From: an uncultured Bacteriovoracaceae bacterium | Lineage (GTDB): Bacteria > Bdellovibrionota > Bacteriovoracia > Bacteriovoracales > Bacteriovoracaceae | Assembly (NCBI GenBank): GCA_937923325.1 | Contig: CAKZUQ010000003.1 | Span: forward strand, 130,949-194,948 | Direction of reading: 5' to 3' | DNA: 64,000 nucleotides | Shown here: positions 52,389-61,233 of the stretch, piece after piece | Layout: each line of letters opens with the position of its first letter | How positions within the stretch are numbered: the stretch's first letter is position 1 | Notes under the pieces: model-generated | The model's database searches: none | The model's input: only the letters and a program-made list of their open reading frames with translations | Told to the model about the DNA's origin: nothing | Made by a program: the position numbers and the translations under genes

Positions 52389-53156
52389 TTAATACCTCAA
52401 GGCTGTAACTTTGGGCTCAAGAAGACTTTTTGAGCTTACAGTATCATTATCTTTTATTTTCTTTCTAGAAACAAGGGCACGTAATTCGACGTATCTCTTT
52501 TTCTCTTTAAAAAGAACTTCTTTTCTACCTCTAACTAGTAAGTAGTCCTTATTTACTTCTTCCACTACCATTGTAGATATTTTATCATAAACCTTATTTT
52601 CATTAGTGCTTTCTGGCTTTTTGGCAGGAGTCTCAGCTACTTTTTCTTCTGGCCTATCTTTTTTATCTTCACCTTCAACTTTTTTCTTTTTTGGCTCTGG
52701 ATATGCTCTTTTAAGTTCACTGGTGATATCTTTTTTTAGATTTCCTAAAACCTCTATGATTACAACATCACCTTTTCTTTTAATATTGTTTTGTACAAAA
52801 AGAAATGATTCACTATTTTGTCCATTCCATAAACTTGTACTGTCGCTATTATCCTTAAGGTCTTCAGCAGTATATCTCGTATTAAATTTTCTTTTAATAA
52901 CCTTTGCTCTTTCTTGTGGCCCTCCTAGGGTAAGAGGATTAGTTATTGGTCTAGCATCTCTTTTATCAACAGGGATACCTCTATATCCATTGTATGGATC
53001 ATAGAACTTCTTTTGTCTCGATTGGTATGGTTGAGCTCTTTGAGGAGCCTGTCCTTTAGAAACTCTTTCATCTGCATTGATTTGATTATGCATTCTTTGA
53101 ACATAAGAAGCACAAGAGCTAAAAATAAGAATAAAAAATAAATGTATGATTTTCAT
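52389..53156 (-). CDS. flgH: Flagellar L-ring lipoprotein FlgH, divergent
   Basis: FlgH forms the outer-membrane L ring. The 255-residue product has a lipoprotein signal (lipobox FSSC) and matches FlgH at SLWNGQNSESFLFVQNNIKRKGDVVIIEVLGNLKK. The later KISTMVVEEVNKDYLLVRGRKEVLF block is also FlgH-like. It differs by a charged insert of about 40 residues (KKKKVEGEDKKDRPEEK onward, near 155-200). It also ends at TALRY, so the usual C-terminal strand block and GWL motif are missing. Its ATG overlaps the flgA stop; flgI follows. Confidence 0.85.
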   Translation of the reverse strand: MKIIHLFFILIFSSCASYVQRMHNQINADERVSKGQAPQRAQPYQSRQKKFYDPYNGYRGIPVDKRDARPITNPLTLGGPQERAKVIKRKFNTRYTAEDLKDNSDSTSLWNGQNSESFLFVQNNIKRKGDVVIIEVLGNLKKDITSELKRAYPEPKKKKVEGEDKKDRPEEKVAETPAKKPESTNENKVYDKISTMVVEEVNKDYLLVRGRKEVLFKEKKRYVELRALVSRKKIKDNDTVSSKSLLEPKVTALRY

Positions 53157-53998
53157 AATGATATTGTCGCTTCGTTCTTACCAGTAACTTTGGCCAGAAC
53201 TTTCTTTTTTGTTTTTAAATTAATGAGTTCGATATCTTTACCAAAAGATCCTGACTGTCTAGCAGTCGCTTTTGTTTTTAAAGAAATATTATTAGTTTTA
53301 ACGATTAAGTCTATTGTCTTACCCAGAGTGACTAGGTTAATAGCTGTTAAGTCGTATGTTTTTAATATATGTCCTTTTGGAATAAACTTATTAATTTTAT
53401 AATGCTTGATGTTGTTGTGATCAAAAAATAAATTTTGATTCGTGTTAACGAAAACTTTTTGTACTTCAATATCCTCGCTACTTAAAGACCCACCCATTCG
53501 TCTGAAATCTTTTTTTAAAACAATTACTTCTTTTGCCTTCAAAAACTTTGCACTTAGCCATATGTTTTCATCTGATGTGTGAATCTTAAAGTTTTTATGT
53601 CCAGAACTGGAACAATTATTACACTCTAGTTTTAGTTCATTAGAACTCTTAAGAGATATATGCTTTTTTGAAGTAATTGAGTTTACTTGAGAAATTTTAA
53701 ATTCTTCTTTATTAAAATGATTTGCTACAAAGTTGTGAATCGATTGAACTTCAACAACCTTTGGCTCAAGCTCAAAAGAGGGAAGGTCTAACATTTCTCT
53801 TATAGACCTTGAGTGCACTTTACCGTTAATATCATTTAGAGCTTTGATGAATTTTTCTTGAACCTCAAAATTACAGTCAGTTTGAAGAATAATCGTATTA
53901 TCTATTCTTTTTGATAGTTTAAGAATAAAACCATCTGTTTTGATTTTGCATGCAAAGGCTAAGCTTGTGAATAAAAATGTTGTTAGAATTATTCTCAT
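53153..53998 (-). CDS. flgA: Flagellar P-ring assembly chaperone FlgA
   Basis: FlgA is a periplasmic chaperone for FlgI. The 281-residue product has a signal peptide (MRIILTTFLFTSLAFA) and the C-terminal SAF-type region: VIVLKKDFRRMGGSLSSEDIE, KFIPKGHILKTYDL and the closing ARQSGSFGKDIELINLKTKK. Its N-terminal half is divergent and has a CNNC pair near residue 127. It overlaps flgH and follows flgG closely. Confidence 0.9.
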   Translation of the reverse strand: MRIILTTFLFTSLAFACKIKTDGFILKLSKRIDNTIILQTDCNFEVQEKFIKALNDINGKVHSRSIREMLDLPSFELEPKVVEVQSIHNFVANHFNKEEFKISQVNSITSKKHISLKSSNELKLECNNCSSSGHKNFKIHTSDENIWLSAKFLKAKEVIVLKKDFRRMGGSLSSEDIEVQKVFVNTNQNLFFDHNNIKHYKINKFIPKGHILKTYDLTAINLVTLGKTIDLIVKTNNISLKTKATARQSGSFGKDIELINLKTKKKVLAKVTGKNEATISL

Positions 53999-54008
53999 AA
54001 AAGTGTCA

Positions 54009-54842
54009 CTACCTTATATTATTAACAGTTTGTAGCATTTGATCTGCTACACCCATAACTTTAGAATTCATTTCATAAGCTCTTTGAGCCTTAATTAGAT
54101 TTGTCATCTCATTCATAATGCTTACATTTGATGACTCAAGCATTCCTTGAGCTAGGGCACCAGCATTTTCAGTACCAGCAACATTTTGAATTGCTTCACC
54201 TGATGCGGTTGTCACTCTTGATTTATTTCCCCCAAAGTCATGAAGTCCAGCAGGGTTAATAAAAGTAAATACAGGAATTTGTCCAAGTTGAATTGGTTCA
54301 AGTTGATTATTTATAAAAGCTTCAACAGTTCCATCCTTAGCAATGTTAAGTTTCGCAGTGTTTGGCGGTATAGTTATTCCTGGAACAACTGTGTATCCAT
54401 CTCTAGTCTTAAGAATTCCTTGAGAGTCAACAGTAAAACCACCGTCTCTTGTATAAAGAGTTTGATTGTTATTTGTTATAGCGAAAAAACCATCACCTAG
54501 TATCATAAGGTCATATGGTCTTTGCGTTTGCTGAGGACTACCCATTGAATGAATTCTTCTAGTTGCATTAACTTTTGATCCAGAACCAATTTGCTCTCCG
54601 ACAGTGTATTGAGTATCACTAGAAGATCTTCCTCCTGCGATGTTAACAGTCTCGTATTTTAAATCTTCAAATTCAGCTCTTTGCATCTTATATGCTGTTG
54701 TATTGGCATTAGCGATATTATTTGAAATTGTATTTACGTGGGCCTCTCCACTGGCCATACCTGTAGCTGCTGTATTAAGAGCTCGGATCATGGCAAAAGA
54801 GCCAAAAGAAACTGTAAGCGATAAAATAATTAATTTATTCAT
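54009..54842 (-). CDS. flgG: Flagellar distal-rod protein FlgG with N-terminal extension
   Basis: FlgG forms the distal rod. The 277-residue form has the family start MIRALNTAATGMASGEAHVNTISNNIANANTTAYK, the SAQRPYDL-like middle (QTQRPYDLMILGDGFFAI) and the terminal NEMTNLIKAQRAYEMNSK. Read from the ATG at 54842, which has the better RBS (TAGGA, 6 bases), it gains 17 residues (MNKLIILSLTVSFGSFA) that look like a Sec signal peptide. FlgG is normally sent through the flagellar export apparatus without one. The internal ATG at 54791 has no clear RBS. Confidence 0.93.
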   Translation of the reverse strand: MNKLIILSLTVSFGSFAMIRALNTAATGMASGEAHVNTISNNIANANTTAYKMQRAEFEDLKYETVNIAGGRSSSDTQYTVGEQIGSGSKVNATRRIHSMGSPQQTQRPYDLMILGDGFFAITNNNQTLYTRDGGFTVDSQGILKTRDGYTVVPGITIPPNTAKLNIAKDGTVEAFINNQLEPIQLGQIPVFTFINPAGLHDFGGNKSRVTTASGEAIQNVAGTENAGALAQGMLESSNVSIMNEMTNLIKAQRAYEMNSKVMGVADQMLQTVNNIR

Positions 54843-54852
54843 TTAAATCCTA

Positions 54853-55677
54853 TTAAAATTTAGCGATATCATTAACCGCTTTTCCTGATATTGTGTCGTA
54901 AGTACTGATTGCTTTTTGTATATTTTCAAAATGTCTATGTGCCTTAATCAGTTCTGACATTTCTTTGACTGCATTTACGTTAGAGCCTTCTATGAAACCT
55001 TGATTTACTGTCGTAGATGTTTCTTCTTTAAAGTTATCTTGATATTTATTTGCATAAAGAGATTGACCTTGCTTTTTCAGAGCATGCTGATCTTTAAACT
55101 CTACAACTGAAATTGTTCCAAGAGATCCAGTTTGACTAAAAACTTCTCCATTTTTAGATACAGATAATCTAGAACCTTGAGGAATTGTAATAAATCTACT
55201 TTCTATAGCTGATGGATCTAAATCTTCATCAGACCCTTTGTTCTCTGATGGTTTTAATATTTGAAAACCATTTTCGTTAACAAGGTGACCTTCTTTGGAT
55301 AAGCTAAATGTTCCCTTTCGAGTGTATCTAATTCCTGATGGAGTAGAGACCTCGAAAAAACCATCTCCAAATAAAGCGAAATCTAGGTTGTTTTTAGTGG
55401 GCTGAAGTGCTCCTTGTTCGAAAACAGTGTAGCTACCATCAACTTTTACATAAGCATTTTGAGCTCCTTGAGTTTTATAGAAGTCACGAGGCGACCACTC
55501 TTCTCTTGGGATATCTATATCTGTAAGACCTTTATTTAAAGAGGTAAGGTGTTCTTTGAAAGTAAGGCGATCTTTTTTAAAACCAGCAGTATTTGCATTG
55601 GCAATATTATTGGCAATTGTATCAACTTTCTTTTGCTGAGCTATTTGACCAGATAATGAGACCCAAATATTTTTCAA
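54853..55677 (-). CDS. flgF: Flagellar proximal-rod protein FlgF
   Basis: The 274-residue protein has the rod-family N-terminus LKNIWVSLSGQIAQQKKVDTIANNIANANTAGFKK and the terminal SNVNAVKEMSELIKAHRHFENIQKA. TTG at 55677 is taken as the start because GGAGG lies just before it and it matches other FlgF N-termini. The upstream ATG at 55719 would put the sigma-54 transcription start within the codon region. It is first in the flgF-flgG-flgA-flgH-flgI operon. Confidence 0.93.
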   Translation of the reverse strand: MKNIWVSLSGQIAQQKKVDTIANNIANANTAGFKKDRLTFKEHLTSLNKGLTDIDIPREEWSPRDFYKTQGAQNAYVKVDGSYTVFEQGALQPTKNNLDFALFGDGFFEVSTPSGIRYTRKGTFSLSKEGHLVNENGFQILKPSENKGSDEDLDPSAIESRFITIPQGSRLSVSKNGEVFSQTGSLGTISVVEFKDQHALKKQGQSLYANKYQDNFKEETSTTVNQGFIEGSNVNAVKEMSELIKAHRHFENIQKAISTYDTISGKAVNDIAKF

Positions 55678-55726
55678 ATTCCCTCCATGAAATAAGAAAT
55701 ACGTAGTGTATACCCACATCTAGTCT

Positions 55727-55743
55727 AGCAGTTTGAGTGCCAA
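55727..55743 (-). promoter_or_regulatory. Sigma-54 promoter of the flgF-flgG-flgA-flgH-flgI operon
   Basis: On the minus strand TTGGCACTCAAACTGCT matches the sigma-54 consensus (TTGGCAC-N5-TTGCW), with GG and GC ten bases apart. Transcription would start near 55716, about 40 bases before the TTG of flgF. Confidence 0.8.
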
Positions 55744-55880
55744 TAAACCTACATGGGAAAATATAACCTACTATAGATAAGTTATTGATATTCAAAAGTA
55801 AGTGTTGTTAAATTGACACTACATACTAATATTTAACGTGAAAATAGTAATATTTTCCTAACTAAAAGAAGTCTAAATCT

Positions 55881-56093
55881 ATGAGTGAAGTGAAAAAGAG
55901 TTTTAATTTTGAAAAATCATTAAGTAAATTAGAACAGATCGTCCAAGATCTTGAAAGTTCTGAGGTTGGACTAGATAAGAGCTTGAAGTCATACGAAGAT
56001 GGAGTGAAGCTCTATAATGAATGTCAAAAGTATTTAGAAACGGCTCAAAAGAAAGTGACAACTCTTACTGAGTCCTTAGATTCTAAAAATTAA
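55881..56093 (+). CDS. xseB: Exodeoxyribonuclease VII small subunit
   Basis: The 70-residue protein has the XseB pattern FEKSLSKLEQIVQDLESSEVGLDKSLKSYEDGVKL, two helices that cap the large subunit XseA. The enzyme degrades single-stranded DNA. xseA is not in the window. No strong RBS is visible. Its stop overlaps the ATG of the next gene (TAATG). Confidence 0.93.
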   Translation: MSEVKKSFNFEKSLSKLEQIVQDLESSEVGLDKSLKSYEDGVKLYNECQKYLETAQKKVTTLTESLDSKN

Positions 56094-56977
56094 TGAAATT
56101 CATTCTCATTCTTCTTCTGGTGGCAAGTTGTCAAAGCAGAAAAATAAAAAATGATATCTCGACTATTGCTATAGATGCTGATGATCAAAACAAAATTCTA
56201 ATCGATAGAAATATAGAATATGGACCGACTCCACTGGAGAGTTTTAAGGTTGAACATGAAATATCTCAAGAAACGCAAGTGTTTGGGTTAAATCTCTCTC
56301 CTCAACTTTATAATTCATATCTATACATTCCTTATATAAAAAAGTTAAAAAAGAAAAATATTGAATTTCATGTAATAGGTGGATATGGATTTTCATCTGT
56401 AATAGCAGCTTTATATGCGAACTCAAAAAACTTTAACGATTTCGAGTGGAAAGTATTTAAGTTATATAAAAAGCTAGAGCAAGAAAGTGCTTTTTCTGGA
56501 AGATGGCAAAAAATAATTAAAGAATCATTAGCTAGAGAATTTGAAGATAAGAAAATTTATGAATTAAAGAGATTACTACTTATTCCTTTTAGAAACGGAA
56601 ATAATATAAAGTATTACTTTAATAAGCCTGTGAAAGAACTTGTAATGAGGAGTTTAACTAGTAGATCTAGAGATAATTACTTTATAAGGCCAATGCCACT
56701 TAAAAGTGAATTCAAAGAAGCATCTAGTTGTGACGTATGTATTAATGTCGCAGTTTTACCAAAAATGTTGATATTTAAAGATAGGGCCGGGGATAAGTTA
56801 CAAATATATAGTAAAATTTTAGGGAATATTTCACAAAATAAAGAAAATTATATTCTTATTAACGATATAGATAGCTATTTAGATTCACCTTCGGGTCTTG
56901 AGATTTTTTATAGTAAATATGATAAGAGTATAGAAAAAGCAGTAGAAGAAACGATAAGTAGAATAAGTACGAAATAA
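56093..56977 (+). CDS. Lipoprotein resembling patatin phospholipases but lacking the nucleophile
   Basis: The 294-residue product has a lipoprotein signal (MKFILILLLVASC). After a 50-residue linker comes a patatin-like opening: VFGLNLSPQLYNSYLYIPYIKKLKKKNIEFHVIGG followed by YGFSSVIAALYANSKNFND. In active patatins this region reads GGG(A/G)RGxxH, then GTSxGAxxAALYA with the serine nucleophile. Here the serine position is glycine (GYGFS) and the oxyanion glycines are lost. It is therefore a predicted pseudoenzyme. It sits between xseB and PBP1A with tight spacing. Confidence 0.6.
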   Translation: MKFILILLLVASCQSRKIKNDISTIAIDADDQNKILIDRNIEYGPTPLESFKVEHEISQETQVFGLNLSPQLYNSYLYIPYIKKLKKKNIEFHVIGGYGFSSVIAALYANSKNFNDFEWKVFKLYKKLEQESAFSGRWQKIIKESLAREFEDKKIYELKRLLLIPFRNGNNIKYYFNKPVKELVMRSLTSRSRDNYFIRPMPLKSEFKEASSCDVCINVAVLPKMLIFKDRAGDKLQIYSKILGNISQNKENYILINDIDSYLDSPSGLEIFYSKYDKSIEKAVEETISRISTK

Positions 56978-56986
56978 GGATTTTTT

Positions 56987-59698
56987 TTGAAAACATTTAT
57001 AAAATTAATTGGAATACTAGCGGCCTTAGCTGCACTGGGAGCAGCTTTTGCATTTGCACTAGTTGTCTATATATCTTTTGATTTACCTGATATTAAATCT
57101 TTAGATGATTACAGGCCATCTGTACCTTCAAGAATTCTATCTAGTGATAATGAAGTTCTACTAGAGTCTGGGAAAGAAAATAGAGATGTTGTACCTATCA
57201 AGGATGTTCCTAAAAAAGTAATAAGTGCATTTATTGCTGCTGAAGATGATAACTTCTATAATCATTCAGGAATTGATTACAAGGGGATTTTAAGAGCAAC
57301 TTTAATAAATATTAAAGCTGGAAAAGTAGTTCAGGGAGCAAGTACTATTACACAGCAAGTTGCTAAGTCCTTACTACTAACGAGTGAAAGAACATTTTCT
57401 AGAAAAATTAAAGATCTTCTTTTAGCAAAAAAGATAGAAGATAAGTTAACTAAGAATGAAATACTTTTTCTTTATTTAAATCAAGTATATCTTGGTGGTG
57501 GATACTATGGAGTTAAAGCGGCTTTTAAAGGTTACTTTGATAAAGAACTGAATGAGGCCTCTATAGCTGAGTGTGCACTAGTAGCCGGTCTCTTAGTTGC
57601 ACCAGGACGATATTCTCCATATATAAATCCTAAGTACGCTAAAAAGAGACAAAGATATGTTCTGTCTAGATTATTTAAAACTAATATTATCACTAAAGAA
57701 GAGTATGACCTTGCTCTTGATGAAGATATCAAATTACATCTAAGAAAATCTACACCTATGAAAGGTGGATACTTTACGGACTGGATTAGGCAAAGAGTTA
57801 TTGAAAAGGTTGGTAAAGAAGAGTTTCTAACTGGTGGTTATGAGGTTTTAACTACATTAGATTGGCAAATGCAAAAGAAAGCTCAAGAGGAAGTAAAAAA
57901 AGGTGTCTTAGCAATAGATAAAAGACAGGGATACAAGGGACCAAAAAGAAAAATAACTAATATTGAAGAGCATATTTTAAAGGAAAGGGAAGCAATCTTT
58001 AAGAGTTCTTCAGAGTACTTTATGTTTAACTCAGATGGATCTGTATCTCACGAATTTGATATAGCTGAAGATAATTATGAGGAGCTATATTTAGTAAATA
58101 GAGAAAAAATTGAAGATAAAGCATCTTGGTTTAAAAGAAGTTATGAACCAGGAAATATTAATGATGATCCAATTGAAAAACTTTTAGATTATAAGAAAAA
58201 CTATGATGCTGTAGTTGTAAAAGTAAATAATTCTCAAAGAATGATATATGTGAAATTTGCAGGAGGACTAGTTGGTGCTATTCCTTATGAGTATTTTAGA
58301 TGGGCACACGAAAGAAATATAACAGAAAAGAGAAATTATTGGTCGTATGTGACAAGACCCAGCACCATTGTTTCTGCAGGTGATATTGTTGAAGTTCGAA
58401 TTGTGAGAAGACCAAGTAAAATTTGGAACTTCATTCACTCTGATTTTAAGAAAAATACAAAAAATGAGAAACTTCTAACTGCAATTAAGTCAGAAAAATA
58501 TTTTATCCTAGCTTTAGAACAAGAACCAGATGTTGAAGCAGCTCTTGTGTCGGTATCTCCGAGTTCTGGTCGTATTTTATCAATGGTTGGAGGATATGAC
58601 TTTACAAAGAGTCAGTTCAATAGAGCTATTCAATCTAATAGACAGCCTGGTTCAGCATTTAAACCATTACTATTTGCAGCTAGTTTAGAAAATGGGTATA
58701 ACCCGGCTTCATTGCTTTTAGATAGTCCTTCTGCTCTTGGAAGCTCTGATGCGAGTTTAAATTGGAAGCCACAAAATTATGATGGAAAGTTTAAAGGTGA
58801 AATGACCTTAAGAAGATCCTTAGAGACAAGTAGAAATATTCCAACAATTAAACTTGTACAAGATGTTGGAGTAAGAAAAGTAAATGACTTTGTTCATAGG
58901 TTTAATCCTAAATTAGAATTACCAAATGATCTAAGTATCTCTTTAGGATCTTTTGGTATAAATCTTTTAGATCTTGTTAAAATGTACGGGGTTTTTCCTA
59001 ATAAAGGGAAGTTAGTAAAGGTACAAAGTATTGTAAGTATTAAAAATCAAGAAGGAGTGGAAATTTCTTTAGATGACGAAATTGTTGAAGAAAATAATGA
59101 TGAAGAAGATGAATCTGAAAAAGTTGTAAAGAATCAAGATGAAGAGCCTAAAGAAGTTAATCCATTTTTAGTAAATATTAAAAAAGATAGAGTTTATGAT
59201 AGTAGGCTAGCTTATTTAATGAATAACCTTTTAGTAGGAGTTGTTCAAAATGGTACAGGTAAAGGAGCTAGAAAAGTTAGTTCTTTTATTGGTGGAAAAA
59301 CCGGAACAACTAATAACTATGTTGATGCATGGTTTTTAGGGTACTCTGCAAATATTGTTACAGGTGTATGGACTGGATTTGATGATAATGGAACTATGGG
59401 CTTTGGAGAAACGGGAGCAAAGTCAGCTCTTCCAATTTGGAAAGCCTATATGGAGTTTGGACTTAAAAGGTTAGGAGAGTATGCTTTTAGCATCCCAGCT
59501 GGAATAGTTAACAGTACTATCAATAAAACGACCGGAAAGTTAGCAAACCCAGGGGACCCTAATACATTTGTTGAATCATTTGTTATGGGATACGGGCCAA
59601 GTGCAGATAATAGTGATGAGGAAGATAGCATTGAAAACATAGAAGAAGGAGATTCAGACTCCTTCTCTATAGATGATGACTTTTACTCTGAGCAATAG
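56987..59698 (+). CDS. mrcA: Penicillin-binding protein 1A (bifunctional glycosyltransferase/transpeptidase)
   Basis: The 903-residue class A PBP builds and cross-links peptidoglycan. It has an N-terminal membrane helix (about 8-30) and a GT51 domain (about 55-235) with the catalytic glutamate in AAEDDNFYNHSGID and the GASTITQQVAKSLLL block. An OB-like insert follows, and the transpeptidase domain has QPGSAFKP (SxxK serine), SRN and GGKTGTTNNY. The C-terminal tail is acidic (SADNSDEEDSIENIEE). It starts at TTG (56987), with AAGGA upstream and no nearby ATG. Confidence 0.96.
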   Translation: MKTFIKLIGILAALAALGAAFAFALVVYISFDLPDIKSLDDYRPSVPSRILSSDNEVLLESGKENRDVVPIKDVPKKVISAFIAAEDDNFYNHSGIDYKGILRATLINIKAGKVVQGASTITQQVAKSLLLTSERTFSRKIKDLLLAKKIEDKLTKNEILFLYLNQVYLGGGYYGVKAAFKGYFDKELNEASIAECALVAGLLVAPGRYSPYINPKYAKKRQRYVLSRLFKTNIITKEEYDLALDEDIKLHLRKSTPMKGGYFTDWIRQRVIEKVGKEEFLTGGYEVLTTLDWQMQKKAQEEVKKGVLAIDKRQGYKGPKRKITNIEEHILKEREAIFKSSSEYFMFNSDGSVSHEFDIAEDNYEELYLVNREKIEDKASWFKRSYEPGNINDDPIEKLLDYKKNYDAVVVKVNNSQRMIYVKFAGGLVGAIPYEYFRWAHERNITEKRNYWSYVTRPSTIVSAGDIVEVRIVRRPSKIWNFIHSDFKKNTKNEKLLTAIKSEKYFILALEQEPDVEAALVSVSPSSGRILSMVGGYDFTKSQFNRAIQSNRQPGSAFKPLLFAASLENGYNPASLLLDSPSALGSSDASLNWKPQNYDGKFKGEMTLRRSLETSRNIPTIKLVQDVGVRKVNDFVHRFNPKLELPNDLSISLGSFGINLLDLVKMYGVFPNKGKLVKVQSIVSIKNQEGVEISLDDEIVEENNDEEDESEKVVKNQDEEPKEVNPFLVNIKKDRVYDSRLAYLMNNLLVGVVQNGTGKGARKVSSFIGGKTGTTNNYVDAWFLGYSANIVTGVWTGFDDNGTMGFGETGAKSALPIWKAYMEFGLKRLGEYAFSIPAGIVNSTINKTTGKLANPGDPNTFVESFVMGYGPSADNSDEEDSIENIEEGDSDSFSIDDDFYSEQ

Positions 59699-59732
59699 AA
59701 GTTGAAATTAAATATTATAAGCTACGATATTA

Positions 59733-59751
59733 GTGCCTAAAATTTAGACAC
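59733..59751 (+). terminator. Imperfect inverted repeat after mrcA
   Basis: GTGCCTAAA/TTTAGACAC pair with one mismatch and a one-to-three-base turn, 35 bases past the mrcA stop, followed by CTTTCATT. It may be a weak terminator or an operator before the next gene. Confidence 0.35.
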
Positions 59752-59844
59752 TTTCATTACTATTTATTTAGTCAGTTATTTTAAAAAAATATGTCTAAAT
59801 TTGTTGGTCTTTTGGTCCGATATGTACCTTGAAAGGGTATCTAA

Positions 59845-60723
59845 ATGGTATATGAAGGTAAAATTGATTCAAAGAAAATAGCATTTATCGCAATTGCTAT
59901 TTGCCTTGTGCATGGTTTGTCTCTATACAAATCTATCCCTAAATATGCTCATTATTCACCTGTAAAGTCTGAGCCCTCTAAAGGAATCAAATTTAAAATA
60001 CTAAGCGAAGTCGCTAAAGCAAAACAAATAGTTCAAACAAATAAAAGTAAAGAAGAAGTAGAAGTAAAGAAAGCTTTTTTAGGAAAGCAAAAATCTACAT
60101 ATCTAAGACAAACTGTCGCTAAAAGAGTTGGAACATTTAAAGATGCTAGTAAAGGTATTAAAACAGCTACAGCGACTAAAGATCAAACAGCATCAAAAGC
60201 TAAGAAAAAAGTGAACTTTAAAGATCTAGCATTAAAAGGTTTTAATCCAATTGAAAAAACTCAAAAAGAAGTTGCAAAAACTGCAAGTAATAAAAAAGGC
60301 TCAAAAAGAGGAACTTCCAGGGTTGTTGGTTTAAGTCAAGCTAATGACTTTGTTAAAGATATTCCTCTTGGAGATTTCACACGTCTTAATACTCAAGAAT
60401 TTGAGTTTTATGGATTTTATCACAGAATTAAACAAAAGCTCGAGCAGTTTTGGGGAAGAAATATCCAAGAACAGGCACAAGCTATCGCAAAGCAAGGTAG
60501 AAGTATTGCTAGTGGTACCAATCATGTAACTGCATTACAGATTGAGTTGAATTCTAGAGGTGAAATCGTAAGTGTAAAAATTGAAGGGGCCAGTGGAGTA
60601 AATGAACTTGATCAAACTGCAGTTAAAACCTTTAACGAAGCAGGACCATTTCCTAACCCTCCTAAAAAGATGTTAACTGATGGAAAAGTAAAAATTAATT
60701 GGAGTTTTGTAGTTACAACTTGA
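59845..60723 (+). CDS. TonB-like (AgmX/PglI-type) energy-transducer family protein
   Basis: The 292-residue protein has one N-terminal helix (about 12-26) and a long lysine-rich periplasmic stretch. The C-terminal TonB-like domain (about 190-292) contains HRIKQKLEQFWGR, VTALQIELNSRGEIVSVKIEGASG and DQTAVKTFNEAGPFPNPPKKM. TonB proteins pass inner-membrane energy to outer-membrane receptors; other relatives act in motility or polysaccharide export. No ExbB/ExbD genes are next to it. AAGGG RBS. Confidence 0.85.
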   Translation: MVYEGKIDSKKIAFIAIAICLVHGLSLYKSIPKYAHYSPVKSEPSKGIKFKILSEVAKAKQIVQTNKSKEEVEVKKAFLGKQKSTYLRQTVAKRVGTFKDASKGIKTATATKDQTASKAKKKVNFKDLALKGFNPIEKTQKEVAKTASNKKGSKRGTSRVVGLSQANDFVKDIPLGDFTRLNTQEFEFYGFYHRIKQKLEQFWGRNIQEQAQAIAKQGRSIASGTNHVTALQIELNSRGEIVSVKIEGASGVNELDQTAVKTFNEAGPFPNPPKKMLTDGKVKINWSFVVTT

Positions 60724-60724
60724 T

Positions 60725-61009
60725 TTATTGTACTTGAGTGCCCTTTAAAAGACCTTTTAGTCTATCAATTCCTTCCATTGTTACATAGTCAGTCCAAATA
60801 GAGTCTAGTTCTCTTAATGCCTCGATTATTTCAACAGCAGCGTGATCTCTAGAGATTTTTTGAGATTCAGCATAAGTAGAAATGCTTTTGTTAATTGCTT
60901 GTATTGCAGGAGAGTTGTTGATTCTAGTCAATCTATCTTCATACGATTTATCAATAACTTTTTCTTTGCTTTTGATAATGGCTGTATTTAAAAGTTGAAT
61001 AGATTCCAT
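60725..61009 (-). CDS. Small helical hypothetical protein
   Basis: The 94-residue protein is charged and fully helical (QLLNTAIIKSKEKVIDKSYE, then EIIEALRELDSIWTDYV). It has no signal, membrane segment or cysteine. I recognise no family. A GGAG ribosome site lies 10 bases before the ATG. It converges on the TonB-like gene with a one-base gap. Confidence 0.7.
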   Translation of the reverse strand: MESIQLLNTAIIKSKEKVIDKSYEDRLTRINNSPAIQAINKSISTYAESQKISRDHAAVEIIEALRELDSIWTDYVTMEGIDRLKGLLKGTQVQ

Positions 61010-61186
61010 GTAAAATGCACTCCTTTAGTTTGAAATAGAACAGTACTATGAACCTTTTTGAGTTGATCGTAAAGGTGTTTTAAAAAAATTATACAATATA
61101 AAAATGATGCTCTGAATGGGCTTATAGAGAAATAAAAAGGGATTAAATATTATTAGTAGTTTTGCCTTGCGTTGGCCGTTTTAAAT

Positions 61187-61214
61187 AAAAAAGGCCAAGA
61201 AAAATCTTGGCCAA
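61187..61214 (-). terminator. Intrinsic terminator after gcvH
   Basis: On the minus strand GGCCAAGA/TCTTGGCC (61212-61205 with 61200-61193) with a 4-base loop is followed by TTTTTT. It lies 20 bases past the gcvH stop and ends the folD-gcvT-gcvH operon. Confidence 0.9.
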
Positions 61215-61233
61215 TCAATAAGTATTATTGTTT

